Source of the DNA: Tropicimonas isoalkanivorans
GTDB taxonomy: Bacteria > Pseudomonadota > Alphaproteobacteria > Rhodobacterales > Rhodobacteraceae
Reading direction: 5' to 3'
DNA: 64,000 nucleotides
NCBI RefSeq assembly: GCF_900112335.1
Contig: NZ_FOLG01000002.1
Span: forward strand, 468,810-532,809
Program-made: the position numbers and the translations under genes
Shown: positions 1 through 8,109 of the stretch, piece after piece
Position numbering within the stretch: position 1 is the first letter of the stretch
Layout of the letters: every line of letters starts with the position of its first letter
The notes under the pieces: generated by a model
What the model saw: the letters and a program-made list of their open reading frames with translations, nothing else
What the model was told of the DNA's origin: nothing
Database searches by the model: none

Positions 1-556
1 CCACGATGATGTAGGACCTTTAGGGACGCGCGATTTTCGGCGTTGGTTGCGTTGGGTTCGGATCTGTCCCTTCCCGCGCCCTGTCTCGGCAGCTGTTTCA
101 AAGACCGGAATGCGACGCGCAGCCCGCGAAGGCCACGCCAGCCTCCGCACCGGCGTTTCGTCCGGCTGCATTCAATCTGGGTCGCTTGGTCAGAAAGGCA
201 GACCGTCGTCACGGTTCCCGGCGAGAGCGTCAGCCCGCAGATGTGGGTCAGCGCCGCGCGCGTGCGCCGGATTCAACGATGACGTAGAACGCACACCTGC
301 CAAACCGCGCCGTGGTCGACGCGGACACACACCTGAGTTCGCGTGTCTTCGGGCATCGCCGGTAGGATACCATGGCGACACTTGCCGCTCGGACGTTGAC
401 CCTGTTTCGCCACGCCCGCCTGCCCGCACGGCGGGGCAAACCGGGAAAGATGGCACCGAAGGATCAACATCCAGAATGTCTTAACGGATCGTGAATCCGC
501 GCCCGTAACTCATTGGAATACTTACGGACGCTGTCCGTCTCACCCGTGGGACAGGG
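1..556. other. Stretch with no confident gene
   Basis: About 550 bases lie to the left of the first clear gene. Open frames exist on both strands, but their translations are rich in Arg, Pro, Ala and Gly, overlap each other, lack a good ribosome binding site and resemble no family I know. The last 80 bases, just beyond the stop of the amidotransferase gene, hold a weak inverted repeat (CTGTCC and GGACAG arms with a long loop) and no T-run. I cannot exclude the worn remnant of a gene cut by the window edge. Confidence 0.5.
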
Positions 557-1333
557 TCACGCCGTCCGCAGCGCCGGCCGCCTGCGCCGCTCCGCCCAGT
601 CGGCGACGGCCCGCCCGAAGGCCTCGAACAGCGGCCGCGAAACCGGGTCGCGCGCCGCCCTGAATTCGGGGTGCCACTGAACCGACAGCGTGAACCCGGG
701 CGCCCCCTCCACATAGAGCGCCTCCGGCGTGCCATCCGCCGCTTCCCCGTCGATCACGATCCGATCTCCAGGGTCCTTGATCCCCTGCCCGTGGAGCGTG
801 TTGGTCATCACCTCCCGCGCCCCGAACAAACGGTGGAACGGCCCCCCCTCGGTGAAGGTCACCTTGTGCCGCAGGGCGAACTTCTCCTCCAGCGTGCCGT
901 CCGGCGGCATCCGGTGGTTCATCCGCCCCGGCAGGTCCCGGATCTCCGGATAAAGCGTGCCGCCCAGCGCCACATTCACCTCCTGAAACCCGCGGCAAAT
1001 CCCGAGAAACGGCTGCCCCCGCTCGACCAGCGCCCGGATCAACGGCAAGGCCACCGAGTCCCGCGCCCGGTCGAAGGCCCCATGAGCCTCCGTCTCCGCC
1101 TCGCCGTACTCCTCCGGATGCACGTTGGGCCGACCGCCGGTGAACAGGAACCCGTCGCAGACTTCCAGCAGATCGGCCACCGAAACCAGTCGCGGGTCCG
1201 CCGGAATGACCATGGGGACGGCGGCCGCAACCTCCGCCACCGCCTCGGAGTTCATAGTTCCCCCGGCATGGGTGGGATAGTGATCGTCGATCAGGTGATG
1301 ATTGCCGATGATACCGACGACGGGTCGCGCCAT
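557..1333 (-). CDS. Class I glutamine amidotransferase, gamma-glutamyl-GABA hydrolase type (peptidase C26)
   Basis: 258 residues, the usual size for the PuuD-like C26 family, which hydrolyses gamma-glutamyl amide bonds in the cytoplasm, for example gamma-glutamyl-GABA in putrescine breakdown. The nucleophile is visible as Cys113 in FLGICRGFQ and the His-Glu part of the triad as His221 and Glu223 in VQWHPEF; the FTGG oxyanion-region motif lies near residue 64. The start was set at the ATG preceding ARPVVGIIG because an AGAGG ribosome binding site precedes it; a longer frame upstream reads through unlikely sequence. No putrescine genes lie beside it, so the substrate is unproven. The gene stands alone, divergent from the YihY gene. 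Confidence 0.88.
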   Translation of the reverse strand: MARPVVGIIGNHHLIDDHYPTHAGGTMNSEAVAEVAAAVPMVIPADPRLVSVADLLEVCDGFLFTGGRPNVHPEEYGEAETEAHGAFDRARDSVALPLIRALVERGQPFLGICRGFQEVNVALGGTLYPEIRDLPGRMNHRMPPDGTLEEKFALRHKVTFTEGGPFHRLFGAREVMTNTLHGQGIKDPGDRIVIDGEAADGTPEALYVEGAPGFTLSVQWHPEFRAARDPVSRPLFEAFGRAVADWAERRRRPALRTA

Positions 1334-1640
1334 GATGCCTCTCTGCCTTTTTGGTGACCGCAACCATAGCCGCCAAGTCGTTCCTGAAAAAGCACTACCA
1401 TCGCACAGGGGCAGTATCATGAGCGCAGATGCCCACTTTGCTGGCATGTCCCACAGCGAACCGAGCCCGGCGCATGCAAGACATTGCTGCCCGGGACATA
1501 TTCAGACCCGGTCTGCGGGGTCCGAAATAGTCCGATCGCGCCGCCTCAGATTACCAATTTCGGAAGCCCGTGAGAGCGGGAGTACCCAGCCAAGCGGAAC
1601 AAAATGCGAATGGGTCTGTTGAATTCGAAACGAGGTGAAC
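1334..1640. other. Divergent intergenic region
   Basis: About 300 bases separate two divergent genes and must hold both promoters. I see no convincing sigma-70 boxes and no credible gene. A short inverted repeat with ATGCC and GGCAT arms (near 1429-1447) is the only structure noticed. Confidence 0.4.
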
Positions 1641-2594
1641 ATGGCGCAGACCGAGAACCGTGGACGACAGGCCGAGTATCCTCAAGACATTCCCAAGCAA
1701 GGCTGGCGCGACATTCTCCTCCGTGTGAAGGACGAGATGACGGTCGACCATGTCTCCGTCGTCTCGGCCGGGGTGGCGTTCTTCGGACTGTTGGCCATTT
1801 TTCCCGCGATCGGAGCCCTGATCTCCATTGCGGGGCTTGCGTTCGATCCGACCACAATCAGCGAACAGCTTGATACGGTGGCAGCTGTCCTCCCCGAGAG
1901 CGCGGCCTCGATCATGCAGACCCAGGCGGAAAAAGTCGCGTCGAATGGAGACACCGGTATCGGGTTCGCCGCCCTTCTAGGGATCATCTTGTCGCTCTAC
2001 AGCGCGTCGAAGGGCATGAAAACGCTCATGGAGGGGATGAATATTGCGTATGACGAGTCAGAGGAGCGGGGCTTCATTTCCCTCAATCTCACGGCACTCG
2101 CACTGACGCTTTTTCTGGTCGTCGGCCTGATCATCGCTCTAGCGTTTACTCTGATCGTGCCCGCATTACTCGGGACCTTCGGCCTTTCGGACACTGTGGA
2201 GGCGGCCGTCGCCTTGGGCCGCTGGCCGGTGCTGGCACTGCTCACCGTTCTGGGTCTTGCTGTCGTCTTTCGCTACGGACCCTCGCGCGAAGATCCGCAA
2301 TGGAAATGGGTCAGTGTTGGCGCGGTCGCGGCCACCACGGTCTGGATTGCCGGGTCCATCGCCTTTTCACTCTACGTGAGCAATTTCGGAAGCTACAACG
2401 AAACGTATGGGGCCCTTGGCGGCGTCATCATCCTGCTGACCTGGCTGTGGCTGTCTGCGTTTATCGTGCTGCTCGGAGCCGAGTTGAACTCCGAAATGGA
2501 ACATCAGACCAAAAAGGATACGACCACCGGCGCGCCGCAACCGATGGGCGAGCGAGGCGCGGAGAAGGCGGACACGGTCGGCGAGGTTCCTTGA
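1641..2594 (+). CDS. YihY/BrkB family inner-membrane protein
   Basis: 317 residues with the polytopic layout of the YihY/virulence factor BrkB family (formerly mislabelled RNase BN). Family signs are the early motif VSVVSAGVAFFGLLAIFPAIGAL, here read in two parts (VSVVSAGVAFF, then GLLAIFPAIGAL), and the late segment SNFGSYNETYGALGG followed by a Leu-rich helix. About six membrane segments are visible, and the last 40 residues are a charged cytoplasmic tail. The start is the ATG at 1641, with GAGG five bases upstream; a GTG six bases earlier is less likely. The molecular role of the family is unsettled. It is convergent with the RTX gene. Confidence 0.9.
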   Translation: MAQTENRGRQAEYPQDIPKQGWRDILLRVKDEMTVDHVSVVSAGVAFFGLLAIFPAIGALISIAGLAFDPTTISEQLDTVAAVLPESAASIMQTQAEKVASNGDTGIGFAALLGIILSLYSASKGMKTLMEGMNIAYDESEERGFISLNLTALALTLFLVVGLIIALAFTLIVPALLGTFGLSDTVEAAVALGRWPVLALLTVLGLAVVFRYGPSREDPQWKWVSVGAVAATTVWIAGSIAFSLYVSNFGSYNETYGALGGVIILLTWLWLSAFIVLLGAELNSEMEHQTKKDTTTGAPQPMGERGAEKADTVGEVP

Positions 2595-2722
2595 CTGCGC
2601 GGTGGGCTGCCTGCTCAGCCGCGACCGCACGGCTCCCCGAGGGAGATGCGGGCGGCCTGCGTGCAGGCCAACCGCATCGAAACTGAACGCGGCATTGCAG
2701 CGCTCGTCCCGCGCTCCACCGC

Positions 2723-3991
2723 TCAGGTGAACATGAAGTCGTCCTCCGTCAGGCCGATCGTGTCGAGAAGTAGGAGCACGTTCAGCCCCGCGTCGCTCCG
2801 CCCGCTCGCGGCGCCGAGATCGATGCTGGTGTCCGTCCCGTCGCTGGCAACGAAGGCATCCCCGTCGTCCAATACACCCGATCCATTGCTGTCGAGGTCC
2901 GACCAGTCGAGTCGTGTCCGGCACACTTTCACCGTGTCGCCGTCGGAACTTCGGAAATCGTGGATCGTATCCAGACCGTCCTTCGCACGCAGGACGAACG
3001 TATCCGCGCCGCCGACGAATGTCGCGGTCGTGTTCCCGGATGTGGAGACGCTTCCGTCGCCCCACATGTCGTCGTCTCCGCGGCCGCCCCGAAGGATGTC
3101 GTCTCCACCTGCAAGTGTGGCGGCAACGAAGGCACCGGACGCCATGCCATCGCCATAGAGCTGATCGTCGCCGCGGCCCCCATTGAGCTGGTCATTGCCG
3201 CCGGTCAGAACCGCATCGAACGTGACGTACACGCCATTGGCGATGCCGTCGCCATAGAGAATGTCTGCACCACGCCCGGCGAGCATGCGATCGTCACCGC
3301 CGTTCAATATGGCCCACGCCTCGCCATCGCCCCACAGCACGTCATCGCCGGCAAAGGAAGCGAGCGTGTCATCCCCGCCAGTCAAGGTGCGCGCAGAGCC
3401 GTCGCCGTAAAGCGTGTCGTTTCCGTTTCTTGCGACGATCCAATCGTCGCCACCGGACAAGACGGCGAACGATCGCAGGATGCTCATGGTCCCGTCCCCT
3501 CGCACGGTATTGTCGCCATGGCCGGCGTCGATCATGTCATCGCCGCCGTGAAGCGTACCGTCGGCGAAGCTGCAATAGACAGTTCCGTCGCCGTACATGT
3601 CGTCGTCGCCGCCATTGCCGAACAGCCAATCGTCGGCGCCTTCGAGCGTGCCGACCCCGCCACTTTCCAAGTTGACCTTGCCGTCGCCGAACATCGTGTC
3701 GTCGCCGCTGTTTCCGGCGAGCAGATCTCTGCTGCCTGACAGGGTTCCCGGGACGCCATACCGAACGGTGAGGCTGCCATCGCCCGTGATTTCATCGGAA
3801 CCGGCGAGCCCCAGAATGCAGTTGCGGTCCTCCGGCGCGCCATTTAGCACGTCGTCACTCGAGGTTCCCAATACGGGTACGCATATCCGGTACGCGAAGT
3901 ATTTCTCCGCCCCGTCTGCAAAGCCAAACAACCTGTGCAATGCGCTGTGCACGGCCCCGTAATTCCCAACTTCCAAATTCAAATTGAACAT
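2723..3991 (-). CDS. RTX-like calcium-binding repeat protein, probably type I secreted
   Basis: 422 residues without an N-terminal signal peptide. From about residue 55 to 330 the chain is built of Gly/Asp-rich repeats of the hemolysin type (GGDD, GDDxLYGDG), which fold as calcium-binding beta-rolls outside the cell. The repeats are spaced unusually: nine GDG triplets recur every 25-45 residues with variable inserts between them. The C-terminus has the acidic, hydrophobic-ended look of a type I secretion signal (ends DDFMFT). A region near residue 350 (DSNGSGVLDDGD) resembles an extra calcium loop. The start is supported by GGGAGGGG upstream. No ABC exporter lies in the window, so the exporter must be elsewhere. 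No enzymatic domain is seen. Confidence 0.82.
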   Translation of the reverse strand: MFNLNLEVGNYGAVHSALHRLFGFADGAEKYFAYRICVPVLGTSSDDVLNGAPEDRNCILGLAGSDEITGDGSLTVRYGVPGTLSGSRDLLAGNSGDDTMFGDGKVNLESGGVGTLEGADDWLFGNGGDDDMYGDGTVYCSFADGTLHGGDDMIDAGHGDNTVRGDGTMSILRSFAVLSGGDDWIVARNGNDTLYGDGSARTLTGGDDTLASFAGDDVLWGDGEAWAILNGGDDRMLAGRGADILYGDGIANGVYVTFDAVLTGGNDQLNGGRGDDQLYGDGMASGAFVAATLAGGDDILRGGRGDDDMWGDGSVSTSGNTTATFVGGADTFVLRAKDGLDTIHDFRSSDGDTVKVCRTRLDWSDLDSNGSGVLDDGDAFVASDGTDTSIDLGAASGRSDAGLNVLLLLDTIGLTEDDFMFT

Positions 3992-4320
3992 CGATCCCCT
4001 CCCGGTTCGAAAATGACCACCGGGGCCTTGCGCGCGATGAAAATGCCAAGCCCCCGGCGCACGGGTGTTCGGGTTTCAATGAGCCACCTGTAAGGATCTG
4101 CGATAGACCCGCGTCCAGCCACCCCGACCCCGCGGTGGAAATGGTACATCAACGGCGGCCAAAAAGGGATGGCGGAGATCATCGGAACCGCCGGATTTAC
4201 CCTTTTCCCGGTGCGGTCAGTGGCGAGAGCAGCCGGTGACACCGCCCGCTCCGGAATCGCTCCGGCCGGCATACGCAGGACGCAGGCCGGCCGAAGATCG
4301 GATTGGGTCGTGAGGGCCGC
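3992..4320. other. Intergenic region upstream of the RTX gene
   Basis: About 330 bases between the start of the RTX gene and the end of the rhodanese gene, both on the minus strand. It must contain the RTX promoter. A 97-codon minus-strand frame exists but has no ribosome binding site or recognisable content. No hairpin with a T-run was seen. Confidence 0.4.
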
Positions 4321-4689
4321 TCAGCGACGGGTCGGCAGGCCGGCTTTGAGCCAGGCTTCGGTTCCGCCATCCACGTAACTCACTCGGGCGAAGCCCAGTT
4401 CAGCGAAGGCGACGGCGGCACGGGCGCCCATCGGGCCCGCCTGACACGACGTGACCACGTGAATCGACCGGTCGTCGAAGGCTGGCGGAAGAGTTCCGGC
4501 CTCGATCTCCGCGATGGAGATTGTCCGGGCGCCGGGAATGATGCCGGTCGTCGCCGCAATCGCTTCGACGGGTCGCGGGTCGACGAATTCCACCCCGGCG
4601 CGGTCGTGGAGTTTACTGGCCTCCTCGGCCGTGATCGGGGTTACATCGGCGGGCGTATCGGCGACGAAGGCTTTCGCACAGTTGGTCAT
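4321..4689 (-). CDS. Rhodanese-like sulfurtransferase domain protein
   Basis: 122 residues forming one rhodanese domain. Rhodaneses move sulfane sulfur through a persulfide on an active-site cysteine. Here the active loop is Cys82-Gln-Ala-Gly-Pro-Met-Gly, matching the six-residue loop of single-domain sulfurtransferases except that the usual final Arg is absent, so the acceptor may be unusual. Conserved supports are FVDPRP near residue 35 and GGTEAWLKAGLP at the end. The gene has a good AGGAG site and is third in a minus-strand set after YgjV and DsrE genes, which suggests sulfur transfer as the common theme. Confidence 0.82.
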   Translation of the reverse strand: MTNCAKAFVADTPADVTPITAEEASKLHDRAGVEFVDPRPVEAIAATTGIIPGARTISIAEIEAGTLPPAFDDRSIHVVTSCQAGPMGARAAVAFAELGFARVSYVDGGTEAWLKAGLPTRR

Positions 4690-4715
4690 TTCTAGGTCTC
4701 CTCTCGGTAAGGGTG

Positions 4716-5087
4716 TCAGAAGCTCAGGGTGGCGGCGCCGTCCTTGATCAGGGCGTGTAGCGCGGGCGATCCGACAATCTCGACGCCGTCGACCAGATCC
4801 GTCTCGGTGTACCCGCGCACCTTGGCGCAGGGCGGGCAGGCCAGAATGCGGCCGCCGTTTTCCAGAAAGGTTGCGATCAACTCACCCATGGGCGGATCGA
4901 ACGGGTTCATCCGAACGTTGTCGGCGGCACCCTTTCGCACGGTGTCGATAGCGGAGCTTACCAGGAACATGGTAACCTGCTGGCCCGAGGCCACGCCGGC
5001 GTTGGCAATGGTCCAAGCTACGGTGGCCCGTTCGTCATCATGTCCGCGTGACGAGACGATCGCGAGTTTCTGCACAGAGTTTTCCAT
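4716..5087 (-). CDS. DsrE family sulfur-relay-like protein
   Basis: 123 residues with the DsrE/DsrF-like fold pattern: beta strand LAIVSSRG, helix with AWTIANAGVASGQ, strand VTMFLVSSA, and a late motif ILACPPCAKVRGY. Two cysteines, Cys84 and Cys87, form a CPPC pair that could carry persulfide or be redox-active. DsrE-type proteins shuttle sulfur or act in sulfur oxidation; the exact role here is unknown. The gene lies 26 bases before the rhodanese gene on the same strand, and both starts share a near-identical AGGAGACCT ribosome binding site, so they are probably translated together as a sulfur-relay pair. Confidence 0.82.
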   Translation of the reverse strand: MENSVQKLAIVSSRGHDDERATVAWTIANAGVASGQQVTMFLVSSAIDTVRKGAADNVRMNPFDPPMGELIATFLENGGRILACPPCAKVRGYTETDLVDGVEIVGSPALHALIKDGAATLSF

Positions 5088-5230
5088 TTCAGGTCTCCTT
5101 TTAGGTCAATGTGTTGAGGTGTGTTTGGCGTCTTGGATAGTTGGCCCAACTGGGTCGGGTTTGTAGTGTTTGGGTGGTAGGCTCTCCTTTCTGAGTTTGG
5201 GTGGTGATTGGGTGGGACAGCGCGCGCCGA
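5088..5230 (-). other. C/A-rich, G-poor transcript spacer in the ygjV-dsrE operon
   Basis: Read on the minus strand, this spacer is dominated by C and A with few G, with repeated CACCCAA and CCCAAAC words, unlike the balanced GC of its neighbours. Such unstructured C-rich, G-poor RNA is the known preference of the Rho factor. An AAGGAGAG word lies inside it but is not followed by a normal start codon. I read it as a candidate Rho-utilisation site, not a gene. Confidence 0.4.
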
Positions 5231-5776
5231 TTAGGCGGCGACCATTGCTCGTTGACGGGAGATCCATTCGCGCCGCAGGGCCGCGGCACCGATGGCGAAG
5301 GACAGGATTGCCCCGGTCAGGCCGGCGAGCGCGCCGACCGACAGGTCGTAGCCGATGCCGAAGGGAGAAGCCGTGAGCATGACAGCGCGCATCCGCAGGA
5401 TGTCGCGCTGCATCCGGCCGAGCATGATGAGGCAACAGGCTGACGTCGCCAGCAGCGACGGCAGCCCGCACCACGTCAGGTAGGCGAGGATCAGCGCCAC
5501 GGGGATGAAGGCAAACCCCATGCGGCTCAGCCACGGCTTGTCACCGGCGAGGAGGGCGATGGTGGACTGCGTCGCGCCGACCAGGCACACACCCATTCCG
5601 CTCCATTGATCCATCAGCGCGTATTGCGTGGCATAGCAACCGGCGATGCCGATCTGCGCTGTCAGGATGCTCTGACGTTGGCGCAACAGGGGCCAGGTCA
5701 ATTGACCCGCCAGCCCGACAAGTCCGAAAACCGGAGCCAGCGGCAGGTCTGTGGAAAGGATTGTGAGGCTGGTCAT
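5231..5776 (-). CDS. YgjV-family inner-membrane protein
   Basis: 181 residues with about six short hydrophobic segments and the YgjV family pattern (early segment with GLVGLAGQLTWPLLRQRQ, then CYATQYALMDQWSGMG and later RMQRDILRMRAVML). The family is a small bacterial membrane protein group of unknown transport or sensing function. The start has a GGAG site. It is the first gene of the minus-strand set leading into dsrE and rhodanese genes, and is divergent from the TetR regulator, whose probable operators lie within 60 bases of this start. Control by that regulator is inferred. Confidence 0.8.
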   Translation of the reverse strand: MTSLTILSTDLPLAPVFGLVGLAGQLTWPLLRQRQSILTAQIGIAGCYATQYALMDQWSGMGVCLVGATQSTIALLAGDKPWLSRMGFAFIPVALILAYLTWCGLPSLLATSACCLIMLGRMQRDILRMRAVMLTASPFGIGYDLSVGALAGLTGAILSFAIGAAALRREWISRQRAMVAA

Positions 5777-5796
5777 CGTGGGCTCCGATCTCTTTC

Positions 5797-5833
5797 AGAC
5801 TGTTTGGTCTTTTTAAAACATACCGTTCAGTCT
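5797..5833. promoter_or_regulatory. Two operator-like sites for the TetR-type regulator
   Basis: Two 14-base elements lie in the divergent promoter region: AGACTGTTTGGTCT at 5797-5810 and, on the other strand, AGACTGAACGGTAT at 5820-5833. They fit the shared pattern AGACTG-N3-GGTNT and are about 23 bases centre to centre. A third half-like copy, CAGACTGTTTCGG, is at 5959-5971, overlapping the ribosome binding site of the regulator gene. Position and symmetry suit self-repression plus control of the YgjV operon. Binding is inferred. Confidence 0.6.
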
Positions 5834-5979
5834 GTTTCGGAATTCGGTCAGCCGGTGTTTCAATTGTAACGACTGCCTTGAACGGACGGAAACCGCCGCA
5901 TCTATCGGTGAACGTTTGCGTGGTGCGCCGGAAAGGGGTAGGATCAGAACAGACGAACCAGACTGTTTCGGGAGGCACC

Positions 5980-6609
5980 GTGTCCAAGAAGGGCGAACAA
6001 TCCCGCGAGAATATCCTGATGGCCGCCAAACAGCTGGTCATGCAGAACGGCTTTGCCGGCACCTCCATCGACGACATTCTGAAGGCGGCGGGCGTCTCGA
6101 AGGGGGCGTTCTTTCACCACTTCCGGTCCAAGGCGCACCTGGCCTCGGAACTCGTGCGCTGGCACGCCGGCAATGACATCCGCATGTTCCGGACGCTCGC
6201 TGCCGAGGCCGAAGCGATGTACGACGATCCTTACGACCAGTTGATGAAATTCCTGACGGACTTCGAGGCCTACATCTCGAATTCGGCCGAACCGTCACGC
6301 GGCTGCATGTATGCCGTCTATACCTACGAGAGCGAAGCGCTCGACGAGGACGTGAACGCCTTCGTCGCTGAAACCTTGCAGCAGTGGAGCGCGATTTACA
6401 TCCGCAAGTTTCAGGAAGTGATCGACCGATACCCACCCGTGCGCCCCGTCTCTGCGCGGCAACTCTCGGAGATGATCGTGTCGCTCATCGAAGGCGGCCT
6501 GATCCTGCAGCGTGCCTATGGCAACACGCAGATCACCGCGCGGCAGTCGGAGCATTTCCGGGATTATCTCGATTTGCTTTTCGCGCAATCACGGGACGCG
6601 GCCGCCTGA
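5980..6609 (+). CDS. TetR/AcrR family transcriptional repressor
   Basis: 209 residues from a GTG start at 5980, chosen because GGAGG lies five bases upstream and the helix-turn-helix domain begins soon after; the longer upstream frame crosses the promoter region. Residues 10-55 form the TetR helix-turn-helix (ENILMAAKQLVMQNGF, then TSIDDILKAAGVSKGAFFHHF). The rest is an all-helical ligand-binding domain of the AcuR/NemR-like sort, with RGCMYA near residue 105. The ligand is unknown; two cysteine-using neighbour proteins make a reactive sulfur or electrophile plausible but unproven. It is convergent, with a 6-base gap, with the kinase gene downstream. Confidence 0.87.
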   Translation: MSKKGEQSRENILMAAKQLVMQNGFAGTSIDDILKAAGVSKGAFFHHFRSKAHLASELVRWHAGNDIRMFRTLAAEAEAMYDDPYDQLMKFLTDFEAYISNSAEPSRGCMYAVYTYESEALDEDVNAFVAETLQQWSAIYIRKFQEVIDRYPPVRPVSARQLSEMIVSLIEGGLILQRAYGNTQITARQSEHFRDYLDLLFAQSRDAAA

Positions 6610-6615
6610 GGCGGG

Positions 6616-8109
6616 TCAGCTCTGCGCAAGCGGCAAGTCGATAAGGAAGGTCGCGCCCTTAGCGGAGCCCCGGTCAAGTTGGATCGCGCCCCCATGGGCG
6701 GTCATGACCCGGTGACAGAACGCCAAGCCGACGCCGGTTCCCTTCCCTTTCGACTTCGTCGTGAACAGCGGATCGAAGATCCGGCCGTGAATTTCGCTGG
6801 GAATGCCGGGGCCATTGTCGGAGATCACCAGACGCACAAGCCCCGCCGAGGGAGGCCGTCGTTCCGCGGTGATGCGAATCCAGTCGCCCACCCCAGCCTC
6901 CGCCATGGCCTGATCGGCGTTTATCAGCAGGTTGAGGATCACCTGCACGATCTGAATCTCGTCCACCGAGACCAGCGGAAGATCCTCCGGCAGCGACAGC
7001 GCGATCTCCGCACGGCCCTCGTCGGCGTGGCTCCGGAAGGCATCCAAAGCCGTTTCCACCAATTCCTTTAGCGGAGCCGACGTCACAGACAGTGGCTGTT
7101 GCCGCGCCATCGAAAGGAACGTGCGCACAATCCGTACGCAGCGATCCGCCGCGTCGCTGAGCTTCTCGACCCGTTTTTGTGCGGATGTCTCCAACGCCTC
7201 CTCGCTGAGCATCGCCGCATTCCCCACGACGACCGAAAGCGGATTGTTGAGTTCGTGCGCCACGCTGGCGAGGAGCTCCCCCAGAGCGGACATCTTTTCG
7301 GACTGAAAGGCCAGATCCTTCTGCCGCTCCAGTTCCGCCTGCAGGGCAAGCTCGTGCGTGAGGTCGATCATGTTGGCGACGACGACCTCCTCCCCACGAT
7401 ATTCGATCAGGCGCGCCGACAGGGATGCCGGAAACTCCGTCCCGTCCCGCCGACGGCCTGTGACGCGCATGTCGTCGACGCGGGCATCGGGGAGCAACGC
7501 GGTAATGAAGTCCGCCCGTTCCTCGAGGTTGGCGAAGTGATCGCGGCTGTTGCGGACGGGGCCAAGCAATTCGGTCGCGGCCGGTGTGCGGTAGAGGATC
7601 TGTCCGTCACCAACCCGCGACATGGTGAGGTTGGCCGGGCAGGCTTCCAGCACCGTAGACATGAACATCTCCGCCAGGCGGTCGCTGTCGGCTTGCGCGG
7701 TCTCGTCGATCACCTCTGTCCGGATCATCGCGAACCCGCCATTCGCGGTCGGCTTGAGGCGAATGTGATAGGCTTTTCCACCCCCGGGGCGGTGCACGAC
7801 CGGCACCGACGGAGGCCCACCACGCGCGAGCATGTCCTCGGCAAGACGGAGGGCGGCGCAGACCTCGTCGGTCAGCAGCCCGTGCCGACCGGCCTCCAGC
7901 AGAAAGATCTCCCAGGAAGAGCCATGGGATACGTACTCGCGTATGCCCGCGAAAGCGGCGTTGAAGCTGTCGTTCGATGCGACGACCCTGCCATCCGCAT
8001 CGAAAAAGGCGACCGCCTCCTCCATGAGGTCGATCGCCTCGGTCAGCGAAACCGACGTATTCTCGACATGCCCTTGCGTTCCCACCTGCCCCATCGGACC
8101 GCGCGTCAC
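6616..8109 (-). CDS. PAS-domain sensor histidine kinase
   Basis: 497 residues, cytoplasmic, with no membrane segment. Two PAS-like domains (about 20-130 and 150-255) precede a HisKA domain with phospho-acceptor His285 in SVAHELNNPLS and an HATPase domain (N-box NLLINADQAM, G1 DNGPGIP, G2 GTGVGLAF). The start is the GTG whose bases overlap the cyclase stop (GTGA); an ATG five codons later is possible. It is third in a coupled set after globin and cyclase genes. The PAS2-to-kinase part closely resembles the hybrid kinase at 11720-13936 (both contain RDG/GDG-I-YR-P-A and the ALGxLLAxxxHxLNNPLSVVVG core), so the two are paralogues. It has no receiver of its own; the OmpR-type regulator nearby is a possible partner. 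Confidence 0.88.
   Translation of the reverse strand: MTRGPMGQVGTQGHVENTSVSLTEAIDLMEEAVAFFDADGRVVASNDSFNAAFAGIREYVSHGSSWEIFLLEAGRHGLLTDEVCAALRLAEDMLARGGPPSVPVVHRPGGGKAYHIRLKPTANGGFAMIRTEVIDETAQADSDRLAEMFMSTVLEACPANLTMSRVGDGQILYRTPAATELLGPVRNSRDHFANLEERADFITALLPDARVDDMRVTGRRRDGTEFPASLSARLIEYRGEEVVVANMIDLTHELALQAELERQKDLAFQSEKMSALGELLASVAHELNNPLSVVVGNAAMLSEEALETSAQKRVEKLSDAADRCVRIVRTFLSMARQQPLSVTSAPLKELVETALDAFRSHADEGRAEIALSLPEDLPLVSVDEIQIVQVILNLLINADQAMAEAGVGDWIRITAERRPPSAGLVRLVISDNGPGIPSEIHGRIFDPLFTTKSKGKGTGVGLAFCHRVMTAHGGAIQLDRGSAKGATFLIDLPLAQS

Noticed and set aside
47-484. Long open frames on both strands at the left edge
   Set aside because: Overlapping, Arg/Pro-rich, without ribosome sites or known motifs; typical of chance frames in high-GC DNA.
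3000-3740. Long plus-strand frame rich in Val/Ala/Ile opposite the RTX repeats
   Set aside because: It mirrors the repeated codons of the RTX gene on the other strand; the repeats explain it.
3979-4272. 97-codon minus-strand frame upstream of the RTX gene
   Set aside because: No ribosome binding site, no family, and it overlaps the start of the RTX gene and its probable promoter.
5101-5289. Minus-strand frame through the C/A-rich spacer
   Set aside because: Its only ATG lies inside the ygjV gene; the composition is Thr/Gln/Pro from C and A runs, and the AAGGAGAG word inside has no start after it.
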